Positions 28,010 to 37,664 of a stretch of 64,000 bases of DNA are shown one piece after another. The stretch's first letter is position 1. Every line of letters begins with the position of its first letter. Under the pieces are notes generated by a model that ran no database searches, was not told the DNA's origin, and was given only the letters and a program-made list of their open reading frames with translations. Source of the stretch: Myxococcota bacterium (lineage in GTDB: Bacteria; Myxococcota; XYA12-FULL-58-9; JALHOP01); NCBI GenBank assembly GCA_022842935.1, contig JALHOP010000017.1, positions 1 through 64,000 on the forward strand, read 5' to 3'. The position numbers and the translations under genes were made by a program.

Positions 28010-31000
28010 ATGGAAGTACGCCTCCAGGATATTCCGAACCTCATTGCGGCGACCACGGCGCAGTCGACGCCGCGTGAGCGCGAGCGTGCACGCGGGGAGG
28101 CGCTGCGCGGCCTCGTCAGCGTTTACCTCGCCGGTGAGCTCTACCCGCGCGCGGTCGCCTACGACATCAACGAGCTGATCTCCCGGGCCGGGATGGTCGA
28201 TGGCGCCGCCGGCCGCGAGCAGACCATTTCGCAGGTGCGAGCGTTTCTCGCCGAGATGACGTTGCCGCAGCTCCGCGCGCTGTTGCTCGAGGTGCAAGCG
28301 GAGAGCTCTCTTCAGTTGCTGCTGCGCGAGGCCATCGACGCCAAGCAGAACCTCATTCCGACCTGGGGCGCGCCCGCACCAGCGCCCGCACCAGCCGAGC
28401 CGCCGGGAGTCCGCGTCGTGCCCCCCGCGCCGAGCGCGGACACCGCGGAGGTCGCACCCCGAACGGCGCCTGCGGACACGACATTCCGCGGCGACGTCAG
28501 CATCGAAGCCGAGGCACAGCGCGCCGCGAGCTTTCTCCTCGACGGTGGAGACGCGGCGACACTCACCGACATCTTCTACGGCGCGAGCAAGGCCGACCAG
28601 ACCGCGCTGGCCCGACGCATCGGCGAGCTCCTCATCGCCCGAGCGGGGGCGGCGGGCGAACGTCTGCCAATCAATCCCGAGCGTGCCTTCACGACCGTCA
28701 TGGAACGTCGCCTAAGCGACGGGGAGCGCCGTTTGTTCACGGCGTTGCGCGAGAATCCCGACAGCCGCTACGCGCTCCACGACGATATCTTCCGGTCCGT
28801 GCGCGGTTGGGGCACGCACATGCCTGGGCTCGTTGAGGCTTTCAGTCGCCTCACCATGACCGAACAGACCGCGCTCGCCGAGGCGTATCAGCGACGCTAC
28901 GGCGAGAGCCTCCCCGACCGCCTGTTCAGCGGCTGGGCCGAGGTGGGCGACGCGAACGACCGCGCTCGCCTGTACATGCTCCAAAATCAGGAGCGGCTCG
29001 GCGATGGCGATCTCGCGTACGCCATCTATGCCCAGAGCGCAGGCCGCCGAGGCGTCGACCATGCTGCGCTCTTCCAGGCGCTCGAAGCAGCCGCAGGCCG
29101 GTTCGGCAACATCGACAACCTCTACGCGCGTTCGCTGCCCGGCCAGGAGATGCTCCGCGACGTCATGACGAAGCTCAGCGGCTCCCGTGAGTCGCCGCAT
29201 TGGTACCAGCGCTTGACGGCGCTCACCGAGGGGCGTTGGGACGCGTATCTCGCGGCCACGGGCCAGCTCTACCTCGCGGGCGCAGTGGACACCCAAGAGA
29301 TGGTCCGGGTGCTTGAACGCTATGGCGGACAAGGCGGCATCAGCTCGGACCAGATGCAGGCGGCGTTCGCGAGCCTCGGAGGCAGCGGAAATCTGGCCGA
29401 GCAGCTACGGGCCCGCGACCCGCAGCTCGGCGGGGTCCTCGCTGGTCCCCTCAATGGCGAGCTCGCCTCGCTAGCTCTCGAGCTGCGCCAAGCCTTGCAG
29501 GGGCGCGGCACGGAGCGCGGGCGTCCAGTATCCGAGCTACTCGCTCGCGTCCCCCCCGATCAACGCGCCGCTTTCGCGGAAACTTACGCGCGGGTAAACG
29601 GAGTTTCACTCGAAGAAGCGATCCGCAGCGGCTTCATCGAAAGGCCGGCCGTACGGGGCATGCCGAACACAGCGGAGCTTCGCTGGCGCGAGCGCCTGCT
29701 CCGCGAGGTTCGCGATGGTCCATTGTCGGCCATCGACATGTTCGACGCCTTCGAACGCCAGTCCGCAACAGCGGAGGAGGTCTTGGCGGCTATCGCCCGT
29801 ACGCCGCTCGACCAGCGTAGTGGCCTCGCAGCCCAATACGACAGCTCACGGGGCGAAGGCGCCTTCCAGCGACTCCTCGATTCGATGGAGGCACCCCAGC
29901 GGCGATCCGTTCAGCTACAGCTCGGCCTGGGTGCCGACGACGTGCGCGCGCTGTGGGAGGGCCAGCGACGACCAGATGGAACCTGGGACGGCGCCTCGCG
30001 CTACCTGATGGACCGCTTCGGGTTCACGGGTGACTTCCTCGATACAGCCGTCCGCGACTTTTTTATCGAATCGCAGGCGCTCAGCCGCCGCATCGAGCAA
30101 GACGGCGAGGTATCCGTCGGCGAGCTCGCACGCTATCGCCGGGCCTACGAGCGCATGGTGCAGCGTTTCGGCGAGTATGACGGCGAGAAACGGGAGCTCG
30201 CCCAGAGTCTGAGCAACTCGGCTGCCGCCATCGCGGGAGTGACCGTGGCGCTGGCCAGCGGTGGCTCGCTGTCACCGCTACTACTTCTTGCCGGTGCGGG
30301 CGCCGCGGGAACCACATCCGCCGTCACGACCGCCGCAGTGCTGGGCTCGGACGCCACACCCGAAGAGCTCGCGCGGGCGGCCTTCACCGGCGCTGCCTTC
30401 GAGGCTGGTGGCCAGCTCGTCGCGGGCAGCGTGATTCGCGTCGGTGGGCGGCTCGTACGTATCGTTGGCGGCGCGAGCGCCGAGCCGGTCGCTGGCCTCG
30501 TAAGCGCCACCACGCGCGACCAGGTCGCTCTCGCAGACGCGGTATCGCGGCTCGCGAGGACGTCATACTGGCACGCTGACGACGTCGCGCCGATGCTCGC
30601 TAACCTCGGCCAGCTCAGCCGCCGTGACGCGACCCTGGTTCGCGATGTGAGTCGTCGCCTCGATGCTGGCGAGGTGGTGGGACGCGACGAGCTCGCGCGG
30701 GTGCAACAGATCCTCCAGACCTTGAGCCGCGCACCGCGTCGCGAAACTGGGGCCGCGCTGACCGCGACTGACATCGCCAACATGCCCGAGCTACTCGCCG
30801 GACGAACGCCGGGCGAGCTCCAGCAAATGATGCGACTCGAAGGAAGCCCATGGCGCGTGTCTTACCAAGAGCCCTGGAGCTACGATGATGCTGCTACGGG
30901 CTTGAGACTGTCGTGGGACGAGGGGCGCTGGACGGTGCGGACGCCAAACGGCGCGACACGTACCATCGATCCCGTCGCTCCCCCCGCGTTCCGCCCCAGC

Positions 31001-31555
31001 GGACAGGTACCACCCCAGTACGAGACTCTCGTGCGGGACTCAGGCCTTCCGGTCATCGACGGTGGCCAGCTTGCGACCCATGGCTCACGTACGGCTTATC
31101 AGACGTTCGACACGCAGCTCGCGGGTTACGCGCGCTTCACGATGCCGGATGGTCGGCGGGTGTTTTCAATGGCGCCGATCGACGGAACCGTCTCCGACGC
31201 CCTCGCTGCCATCCGCGCCTTCGAGGCGAGGACTGGCCGAACCGACATCATGGCGAGACCGCTCGGCATCCACTTCTTCAACGGCCAGCCACGCCTCATC
31301 TTCGAGGACTTGGGCGCAACCCGTGTCGCGCGCCTCGGCGACTTGCCCGCAGATGAGCAGGCGGTCATGCGCAGCCTGCTGACCGATCCTGCGTTCCAGC
31401 AAGTCGAGGCGCGTGGCTTCGACTCGTTTGGCGGGCGTTACTTCGAGTCCGACTACATCTTTCTCTCTGATGGGCGTGTCCGCCTGGGTCTACCCGTACG
31501 GAGTCGCCTTTTCGGGGCTCACGTCGACGAGCTGTTCCGATCGCCAGGGGGATGA
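28010..31555 (+). CDS. large annexin-repeat protein with toxin-like layout
   Basis: A protein of 1,181 residues with no signal peptide. After a helical N-terminus and Pro/Ala linker (about 118-150), residues ~160-640 are helical repeats. One carries GWGT (266-269), then EAYQRRYGESL, and an acidic residue 45 positions after the Thr, as in type-II calcium sites of annexins. A second has GRGT (498-501) and FAETYARVNGVSLEE. Residues about 735-830 are a Gly/Ala-rich hydrophobic segment (LLLLAGAGAAGTTSAVTTAA). The C-terminal ~275 residues form a distinct domain (YQEPWSYDDAATGLRLSWDE; HFFNGQPRLIFEDLGATRVA). Repeats, a translocation-like segment and a terminal domain recall polymorphic toxins. Activity unknown. 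Confidence 0.75.
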   Translation: MEVRLQDIPNLIAATTAQSTPRERERARGEALRGLVSVYLAGELYPRAVAYDINELISRAGMVDGAAGREQTISQVRAFLAEMTLPQLRALLLEVQAESSLQLLLREAIDAKQNLIPTWGAPAPAPAPAEPPGVRVVPPAPSADTAEVAPRTAPADTTFRGDVSIEAEAQRAASFLLDGGDAATLTDIFYGASKADQTALARRIGELLIARAGAAGERLPINPERAFTTVMERRLSDGERRLFTALRENPDSRYALHDDIFRSVRGWGTHMPGLVEAFSRLTMTEQTALAEAYQRRYGESLPDRLFSGWAEVGDANDRARLYMLQNQERLGDGDLAYAIYAQSAGRRGVDHAALFQALEAAAGRFGNIDNLYARSLPGQEMLRDVMTKLSGSRESPHWYQRLTALTEGRWDAYLAATGQLYLAGAVDTQEMVRVLERYGGQGGISSDQMQAAFASLGGSGNLAEQLRARDPQLGGVLAGPLNGELASLALELRQALQGRGTERGRPVSELLARVPPDQRAAFAETYARVNGVSLEEAIRSGFIERPAVRGMPNTAELRWRERLLREVRDGPLSAIDMFDAFERQSATAEEVLAAIARTPLDQRSGLAAQYDSSRGEGAFQRLLDSMEAPQRRSVQLQLGLGADDVRALWEGQRRPDGTWDGASRYLMDRFGFTGDFLDTAVRDFFIESQALSRRIEQDGEVSVGELARYRRAYERMVQRFGEYDGEKRELAQSLSNSAAAIAGVTVALASGGSLSPLLLLAGAGAAGTTSAVTTAAVLGSDATPEELARAAFTGAAFEAGGQLVAGSVIRVGGRLVRIVGGASAEPVAGLVSATTRDQVALADAVSRLARTSYWHADDVAPMLANLGQLSRRDATLVRDVSRRLDAGEVVGRDELARVQQILQTLSRAPRRETGAALTATDIANMPELLAGRTPGELQQMMRLEGSPWRVSYQEPWSYDDAATGLRLSWDEGRWTVRTPNGATRTIDPVAPPAFRPSGQVPPQYETLVRDSGLPVIDGGQLATHGSRTAYQTFDTQLAGYARFTMPDGRRVFSMAPIDGTVSDALAAIRAFEARTGRTDIMARPLGIHFFNGQPRLIFEDLGATRVARLGDLPADEQAVMRSLLTDPAFQQVEARGFDSFGGRYFESDYIFLSDGRVRLGLPVRSRLFGAHVDELFRSPGG

Positions 31556-31645
31556 AGCCCCCGTGAGGGCGTGAGTGAGCGGAGCAGCGCCGGCCGCGTT
31601 GACATTTGAGTACGACAGCGCTCGTGGGCTACAAGCGCGCCTACT

Positions 31646-32998
31646 TTGATGACTTCGCCCGAAAATCCCGGTGTCGTTCAAGTCGGTCGTGACGCGGGTC
31701 TCGTCCGCTCGGTCGGCCTCTTCGCGTTCCTTACCACCATCATCAACTGTGTGATCGGCGCTGGCATCTACCGACTTCCCGCGGAGATGGCGCACCTGTC
31801 GGGGGCTTATTCACCGTTCGCGTATCTCGCCTGTGCGATCGCCATGGGCGCCGTCGCCTTGTGTTACGGCGAGGCGGGTTCCCGCGTCCCAACGAGCGGT
31901 GGACCGTACGGCTTCATCGACGCAGCGATGGGCGGCTCGCTTGGCTTCGTGTCTGGCGTCATGGTGTGGCTCGCGGGCGCTCTCGCCGCTGGCGGTATCT
32001 CGGTGGCCTTCGCCGAGACCATGGGCGTGCTGGTACCCGCCCTGTCTGGTCCGCTATGGCGAAACATTCTCGTCGTTCTGGTGACGGTCGTGTTCACGGC
32101 CGTGAATCTCACGAGCGTTGCGACGGCGGCGCGTATCATCTCGTGGGCAACGCTGGTCAAGCTGATGCCGCTCATCGTGTTTCTCGCGGTCGGCGCGTTC
32201 GCCGTGCACGGCGAGAATTTCGCGACGCCCGAAACTTTCGACGTCGGCGCCTTTGGCCGCGCGAGTGTCCTTGGCTTGTTCGCGTTCACCGGCATGGAGA
32301 CGGCGCTCGGCGCGAGTGGGGAAGTTCGCGATCCCGCCCGCACGGTCCCGCGCGCCTTGATGTGGGCGATGGGCATCGTCGCAGTGGCGTACGTCGCCAT
32401 CCAGGTGGTCGCCCAGGGCCTGCTCGGCCCGGCCCTCGGGGGCTCGCCGGCGCCAATCGCCGACGGCCTCGCGACCGTGAGCCCGGCACTGCGCAACCTG
32501 GTGCTCGCCGGCATGCTGGTTTCGATGCTCGGGTGGCTTACCGGCAACGCGCTCGGGTCGCCACGTGTGCTCTTCGCGTTCGCACGCGACGGCCTGCTGC
32601 CCAAGGCCATGGGCAAGGTACATCCGAAGACGCGTGTGCCTCACGTCGCCATCATCGTGAACTCCTGCATCACCATGTCGCTTGCGCTCAGCGGTACGTT
32701 CAACAAGCTGGTCGTCTTGTCGACGCTGGCCGCGGCCATCGTCTATTTCATGGGCTGCATCGCCTGCCTCATCCTGCGTCGGCGTGACGTGAAGAACGTC
32801 GGTGAGCCCTTGAAGCTGCGTATCACCCCCGCGGTCGCGGTCGTCGGTATGGTCGGCATGGCGGCTATCGTCTCGCAGGCTACCCACGACGAGATCATCG
32901 CCTCGATCGGCACCATCCTGTTCTGCCTGGGGTATCACTTCGTGCTCCGTAAGCTCGGCCGCGTTGGGCCAGCCGGCAAGGCCGCCCCAGCCGGCTGA
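31646..32998 (+). CDS. APC-family amino acid permease
   Basis: A protein of 450 residues with about 12 membrane helices. The first helix, LTTIINCVIGAGIYRLPAEM, holds the family's GxG substrate-binding break. It is followed by YGEAGSRVPTSGGPYGFIDA, FAFTGMETALGASGEVRDPA (helix 6 region) and VLFAFARDGLLPKAMGKVHP with KTRVPH. These mark the amino acid-polyamine-organocation superfamily. It moves an amino acid or related amine across the inner membrane by proton symport or exchange; the substrate cannot be read. A TTGACA box lies at 31599-31604 but a matching -10 is unclear. Confidence 0.88.
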   Translation: MMTSPENPGVVQVGRDAGLVRSVGLFAFLTTIINCVIGAGIYRLPAEMAHLSGAYSPFAYLACAIAMGAVALCYGEAGSRVPTSGGPYGFIDAAMGGSLGFVSGVMVWLAGALAAGGISVAFAETMGVLVPALSGPLWRNILVVLVTVVFTAVNLTSVATAARIISWATLVKLMPLIVFLAVGAFAVHGENFATPETFDVGAFGRASVLGLFAFTGMETALGASGEVRDPARTVPRALMWAMGIVAVAYVAIQVVAQGLLGPALGGSPAPIADGLATVSPALRNLVLAGMLVSMLGWLTGNALGSPRVLFAFARDGLLPKAMGKVHPKTRVPHVAIIVNSCITMSLALSGTFNKLVVLSTLAAAIVYFMGCIACLILRRRDVKNVGEPLKLRITPAVAVVGMVGMAAIVSQATHDEIIASIGTILFCLGYHFVLRKLGRVGPAGKAAPAG

Positions 32999-33054
32999 AC
33001 TGGCGTCACCCCACCTCGCGCATCAGCAGCCCGGCAGCAGCGATAACGAGCGCC

Positions 33055-33672
33055 ATGGCAACATCCGCGGCGACAAAGCCAGTCACTAGCCCTCTTCTGA
33101 CCACCGATATCGTGGCTCCGGTTTCTACCCTTCCAGCGCTTCCGACCCCCGCCGAGGTCCAAGCACCCGAGCCGCAACCTTCGAAGCTCTCAGCCGCCTG
33201 GAGCCGGTTCCTCGCGAGTCCTCATGGCCGGGCGATGCAGACGGTCGTTGGTGGCATGCGTGGATTTGCCGCAGGCACCGCGCCCGCAATCGTGCTGGGC
33301 GGCGTCGGGTATGCCATTGGCGACCATAACGCGTACGAATACTCAGCGAACTTCGGCGCAACCTTCGGGGTGATTGGCGGCTTCATTACCAACGCGCTCC
33401 AGTTCGGCAATCGCGACGAGCTGATTCCGACCTTCAAGCGTTTGAACCACAAGCATCCGTATTTCGCGAGCTGCCTCAACGTGACGCTGTGCGCGGGACT
33501 TCCCGCTACGATTGCCGGTTTCGCGGCCTCGCACTACGGAAACGGCGGCTGGGGAGTTGCCGCCGGAGTCCTCGCGGGCGTCCTAGGCATGGTCTACTGC
33601 ACGATGGCGCAAGACGAACGGGTCAAGGACGCTGAGCAGCAAACGTCCCGCGTCATCAGCTCCTCGAACTAA
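33055..33672 (+). CDS. hypothetical membrane protein
   Basis: A protein of 205 residues. Residues 1-45 are Thr/Pro/Ala-rich and probably disordered. A conserved-looking central part follows: RFLASPHGRAMQTVVGGMRG, FGATFGVIGGFITNALQFGN, KRLNHKHPYFASCLNVTLCA. Two or three glycine-rich hydrophobic helices follow, and the C-terminal tail is hydrophilic (DERVKDAEQQTSRV). I do not recognise the family. It starts 56 bases after the permease gene in the same direction, but a functional link is not evident. Confidence 0.65.
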   Translation: MATSAATKPVTSPLLTTDIVAPVSTLPALPTPAEVQAPEPQPSKLSAAWSRFLASPHGRAMQTVVGGMRGFAAGTAPAIVLGGVGYAIGDHNAYEYSANFGATFGVIGGFITNALQFGNRDELIPTFKRLNHKHPYFASCLNVTLCAGLPATIAGFAASHYGNGGWGVAAGVLAGVLGMVYCTMAQDERVKDAEQQTSRVISSSN

Positions 33673-33737
33673 GGCTCACGGCAATTGGGTTTCGCCCGCC
33701 CACGGCAGACGGAGCCCAAGCGACGCAGTCAGCAGTT

Positions 33738-36059
33738 TCAATACGCTGCGATGGCCTCGATGGCAGCCAGCACATCTTCGTTCTGCGGCAAAATCGAGTC
33801 CTCGAGATCCGGATGGTAGCCGACGAAGGTGTCCTTCGACGCCACGCGGCGGACCGGAGCGTCGAGGTGCTCGAATAGCTCGTCGCTGATACGCGCGACG
33901 ATCTCGGCACCAGAGCCCCACGAGAGCGAGTCCTCGTGAACGATCAACGCGCGGTTCGTCTTTTTGACCGACACGGCGATTGCTTCCCAGTCGTAGGGGC
34001 TGATGGTGCGCAGATCGAGGATCTCGACGTCGATGCCCTTCTCTGCCGCCATTTTGGCCGCGTCGATCGAGCGCTTCACCAAGGCACCGTAGGTGATGAT
34101 GGTGACGTCTTTACCCTCGCGGACCTTGTTGGCCTTACCAAAGGGGATCATGAAATCCGGACCGGGATACGGTGCGCGATTGTAGGTCTGACGATAAAGG
34201 TGCTTGTGCTCGAGGAAGAGCACCGGGTCATCGCAGCGGATCGCCGTACGCAACAGGCCGTTCGCGTCGAGCGCGTTCGACGGCAGCACGACACGCAGAC
34301 CGGGGATGTGCGCGAAAATGGACTCACCGGTTTGTGAGTGGAAGACCGCGCCGCCCTTCAAGTAGCCACCGTACGTACTGCGAATGACGAACGAGCTCGA
34401 GTAGGCGTTGTTCGAACGCCAGCGGAGCTGGGCCATCTCGCTGCGGATTTGCATCATCGCGGGCCAGATGTAGTCGAAGAACTGGATCTCGACGACCGGC
34501 TTCATGCCGCGCATCGCCATACCCACGGCGCGACCAACGATGTTCGCCTCGGCGAGCGGTGAGTTGAAGACGCGCTCACCACCGTAGCGACGCTGTAGGC
34601 CGTGCGTCACCTTGAAGACGCCGCCCTTGCCCTTGACCTCTTCGAGCGCCTCTTGCCGCGACGCATCGGCGACGTCTTCGCCGAACACTACGATGCGGGC
34701 GTTACGCGCCATCTCGTCGCGCATGCAGGCGTTGATGAGATCGACGAGGGTCTTGTCGTCCCCGACGCTCTGCGGCTCTGACGAGAACTGATCGCTCGTC
34801 GCCGGCTTGTCGGGCGAGAACACGAACGTGGACGCGGACTCGGGGGTCGGCGTTGGCGCGGCGAGAGCCTTCTCTTTGGCCTCTTCGAGCTCGCGCTCGA
34901 TGTCGGCCTCGACCTCTTTGATCTTCTTGTCGGAGATGCCGAACTCGTCGATGAGCCGCTTGCGGTAGGTCGGCACGGGATCGCGCTTGGCGTCTTTGTC
35001 GCGCTCCGCCTTGGAGCGGTAAAACGACTCGTCGTCCGAAAGTGAGTGCGAATAGGGCCGCACCACGTGCGAGTGCATGAGCACCGGGCCCTTGCGGTTG
35101 CGCGCATGCGCGACGCCCCGCTCCCAAGCGAGGTAACTCTCTTCGGGATCGCAGCCATCAAACTCGATGCGCAGCAGGTTCGGATAGCCGGACAGGAGCT
35201 TCGAGATGGAGGCGCCGGCCGTCTGAACCTCGACCGGCACACTGATGGCGTAACCGTTGTCTTCGATGTGGAAGATGACGGGGAGCTTCAAGTTGCAGGC
35301 GGTGTTGAGCGCTTCGTAGAACTCGCCTTCGCTCGTAGTGCCATCGCCAGACGAGACGTAAACGACCTCGTCATCGTGGAACTTCACGCCTTCGAGTGCC
35401 TGGCGAACGGTGGCCTTCGGCACGCCGAAGCCCGTGTTCTCACCCACCGCGTCGTCGCCGCGCGCTTCGCCGCCGGTCGCAGTGGCACCATCGGACTGCG
35501 TGCGCTTCTTGTCGACCGCCGTCTCGTCCTTCTTTGCTTCTGCTTTAGCGGACTTCTTCGAGATGTCGCGGACGCGCTTCTCGGTGCGGGTGTCGAGGCA
35601 ATCGGCGAGCTTCCCGTAGTAGATGCCAGCCTCTGCACAGCCGACCGCGTTCAGGAACTGCGTTCCAGTTGGCGACGACTGCGAGGGGATGTTGTGCTCG
35701 GCGTGGCCCCAGTGCGACGGCATCTGACGGCCACCGCTCGATGGGTCATCGGCGGCGCCGACGGCCTCGAGGAGCATCTCGTAGGGTGTGACACCGAGCC
35801 CCAGACAAAGAGCGCGGTCGCGGTAGTATGGGAAAAACCAGTCGTACCCCGACTTGAGGTGCATGGTCGCCGCAGTGAGCGTCGCTTCGTGACCCGCGCC
35901 CGAGATCTGGAAGTAGATCTTGTTTTGGCGCTTGAGCTGGATCTCAAGGTCATCGATGCGGCGGCTGGTCAGCATCGTCTTGTAGATCTGTAAGCGTTGA
36001 GCAGCCGTCAGCTTCACGCCTTCGCCCTTGATATCGAGTTGCTTCACCGACGCGGTCAT
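33738..36059 (-). CDS. fused E1 alpha-beta 2-oxoacid dehydrogenase
   Basis: A protein of 773 residues joining both E1 subunits in one chain. The alpha half (about 1-410) shows [30 protein letters not shown] and the thiamine-diphosphate motif [20 protein letters not shown]...[10 protein letters not shown]. The beta half (430-773) has [56 protein letters not shown] and DLRTISPYD. It decarboxylates a branched-chain or similar 2-oxoacid and passes the acyl group to E2 lipoyl. A lysine-rich insert (about 185-235) separates two alpha motifs. No E2 or E3 gene adjoins it. Fused E1 chains occur in several phyla. Confidence 0.88.
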   Translation of the reverse strand: MTASVKQLDIKGEGVKLTAAQRLQIYKTMLTSRRIDDLEIQLKRQNKIYFQISGAGHEATLTAATMHLKSGYDWFFPYYRDRALCLGLGVTPYEMLLEAVGAADDPSSGGRQMPSHWGHAEHNIPSQSSPTGTQFLNAVGCAEAGIYYGKLADCLDTRTEKRVRDISKKSAKAEAKKDETAVDKKRTQSDGATATGGEARGDDAVGENTGFGVPKATVRQALEGVKFHDDEVVYVSSGDGTTSEGEFYEALNTACNLKLPVIFHIEDNGYAISVPVEVQTAGASISKLLSGYPNLLRIEFDGCDPEESYLAWERGVAHARNRKGPVLMHSHVVRPYSHSLSDDESFYRSKAERDKDAKRDPVPTYRKRLIDEFGISDKKIKEVEADIERELEEAKEKALAAPTPTPESASTFVFSPDKPATSDQFSSEPQSVGDDKTLVDLINACMRDEMARNARIVVFGEDVADASRQEALEEVKGKGGVFKVTHGLQRRYGGERVFNSPLAEANIVGRAVGMAMRGMKPVVEIQFFDYIWPAMMQIRSEMAQLRWRSNNAYSSSFVIRSTYGGYLKGGAVFHSQTGESIFAHIPGLRVVLPSNALDANGLLRTAIRCDDPVLFLEHKHLYRQTYNRAPYPGPDFMIPFGKANKVREGKDVTIITYGALVKRSIDAAKMAAEKGIDVEILDLRTISPYDWEAIAVSVKKTNRALIVHEDSLSWGSGAEIVARISDELFEHLDAPVRRVASKDTFVGYHPDLEDSILPQNEDVLAAIEAIAAY

Positions 36060-36148
36060 GGCGGCGGAACTTAGCTGCGCGACTCGGTTTTGGGAAGCCT
36101 TGTCAGCAAGTGACGGGAGCGACGCTCTTGTGCGATGATCGCGGGGTC

Positions 36149-36523
36149 GTGACTGCCGAGATCGTGCGCGAATACGTCGGAAACATGCGTGCGCTGCTCA
36201 CGACCAATGCGGCGCGTTATGGTTTGCTGGTCGAGCGGCAGGTGCAATTCGCCCTTTTGCCCAAGGTCGCAGGTCCCCGACACGCCCTCGAACCTGCCCT
36301 ATGGGAGCTCCTGGCCCTGCTCCTGGACGGTCACGAGACCGCCCCGCCCGCTCTCGACGATGCCGCCTTCACCAAGGCCGCCGAGGCCGCCAAAGCCGGC
36401 AAAGGGCTCGCTTCCCCTGGCCCGGCGCGCTTTCCCAAGGCCGCAGCAGCAGTCCTGGTCGCTCTAACCGAGCTGCGTGAGATAGGGGTGTATCCCAAGC
36501 CGAAGTTGATGCAGGCTGGGTAA
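36149..36523 (+). CDS. hypothetical protein
   Basis: A protein of 124 residues from GTG 36149 ([20 protein letters not shown]); an ATG at 36110 in the same frame is less likely. It is helical and Ala/Leu-rich ([37 protein letters not shown]), with a Lys/Pro-rich tail. No domain is recognised. It ends two bases before the amidohydrolase-like lipoprotein gene, so the two are probably co-transcribed. Confidence 0.6.
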   Translation: MTAEIVREYVGNMRALLTTNAARYGLLVERQVQFALLPKVAGPRHALEPALWELLALLLDGHETAPPALDDAAFTKAAEAAKAGKGLASPGPARFPKAAAAVLVALTELREIGVYPKPKLMQAG

Positions 36524-36525
36524 TC

Positions 36526-37629
36526 ATGCTGCGGCAGCCGTGCGGCACTCTCCTTGTCATCATCGCCCTGCTTGCGGGTTGCCAGAAAGCTCCGGCACCC
36601 GAAGTCCTTGTGGTGCGCGCTTCCGAGCTGGTTGACGGCACGGGCGGTCCTCCGCGCCAGAACGTCCGTATCCTCATCCGTCGGGGTCTCGTCGAGGCCA
36701 TCGAAGAGGACAACGACCTCGTTCCAACCCTCAAGGGTGCTGGTGTGGTCGACGGACGTGGCCTCACGGTGACACCGGGGTTCGTGGCGACCCTGTCGGA
36801 ATGCGAGCTCGAGTCGCTGCGCGACGGTACCGCCGTGCATCGCGCCATGCGTCTTGGCATCACCACCGCCGAAGTCGTGTCGACCGACCCCGGGCGAGCT
36901 GGGGCCCTGCGCCTATACACCGGCGTTGCGCGCCATCGCGGACCACGCATCGTGGTAGGAGCCACCCTGAATCCCGGAAACAGCGGCGTGCAAACGCTGC
37001 GGTCTCTCGTGCGGCAAGCAGCCGACCGGGGCGCAGAGATCATTCACGTCCCCTTGGTGGGTGCGACCGAAACAGCCCGCGAGCCTCTGTGCGCATTGGT
37101 GGACGAGGCCCACGCGCAAGAGATGCGCACCATGGTGGAGGTCGACAGCGCGGTCCGCTTCGAAGCGGCGCGTGCCTGCATCGCCGAGACCCTGGTCTGG
37201 CGCGGTAACCTTCCCCCGGCCATCGAGCCCGAGCCTCTGCGTGAGCTCCCCGAGGTCGTGGTCAACGCGGCCGCGACCACTCCGGCAGCCGCCCTGGCCT
37301 GGGAAAAGGCTGGCGCGTTGATGGCAATGAGCTATGGCGAGCCGATGTGCGCCCTAAACGGGGTGGCCCTGGGCGAGGTCATGGAGCGCCTGACGAAGGG
37401 GGGCATGACGCGTGAGCGGGTCATCGCGGCCTTTACTTCTGGCGCCGCGCGGACGCTCGGCTTGGGCGACGCGCTGGGAAAAATCGTACCGGGTTATCGT
37501 GCCGATCTCCTGCTCAGCGAGGGAAAGGGCTTCGGCGCCGTTCGCCATGTGGTGATCGACGGCATCGAGCAATCACTCGAAGAGCCACCCACTCTGCAGC
37601 GGTGGTCCGCGTGGTGGGCGCTGCGCTAG
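36526..37629 (+). CDS. amidohydrolase-like lipoprotein lacking metal ligands
   Basis: A protein of 367 residues with lipoprotein leader LLVIIALLAGC. The fold follows imidazolonepropionase-like amidohydrolases: VRASELVDGTGGPPRQNVRI, VVDGRGLTVTPGFVATLSE, a barrel, then SGAARTLGLGDALGKIVPGY before ADLLL. The usual PGxxDxHxH metal site is replaced by PGFVATLSE. The later His ligands (barrel strands 5 and 6) and the catalytic Asp are also not apparent, so it is probably not a metal-dependent hydrolase. It may serve as a binding or structural protein. Confidence 0.8.
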   Translation: MLRQPCGTLLVIIALLAGCQKAPAPEVLVVRASELVDGTGGPPRQNVRILIRRGLVEAIEEDNDLVPTLKGAGVVDGRGLTVTPGFVATLSECELESLRDGTAVHRAMRLGITTAEVVSTDPGRAGALRLYTGVARHRGPRIVVGATLNPGNSGVQTLRSLVRQAADRGAEIIHVPLVGATETAREPLCALVDEAHAQEMRTMVEVDSAVRFEAARACIAETLVWRGNLPPAIEPEPLRELPEVVVNAAATTPAAALAWEKAGALMAMSYGEPMCALNGVALGEVMERLTKGGMTRERVIAAFTSGAARTLGLGDALGKIVPGYRADLLLSEGKGFGAVRHVVIDGIEQSLEEPPTLQRWSAWWALR

Positions 37630-37664
37630 AACACATCGCGTGTCATGAGACGAAGGCGAGCGGT

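Noticed and set aside
31599-31627. TTGACA at 31599 as the APC permease promoter
   Set aside because: No acceptable -10 hexamer at 16-18 bases; the next TACAA lies 25 bases away.
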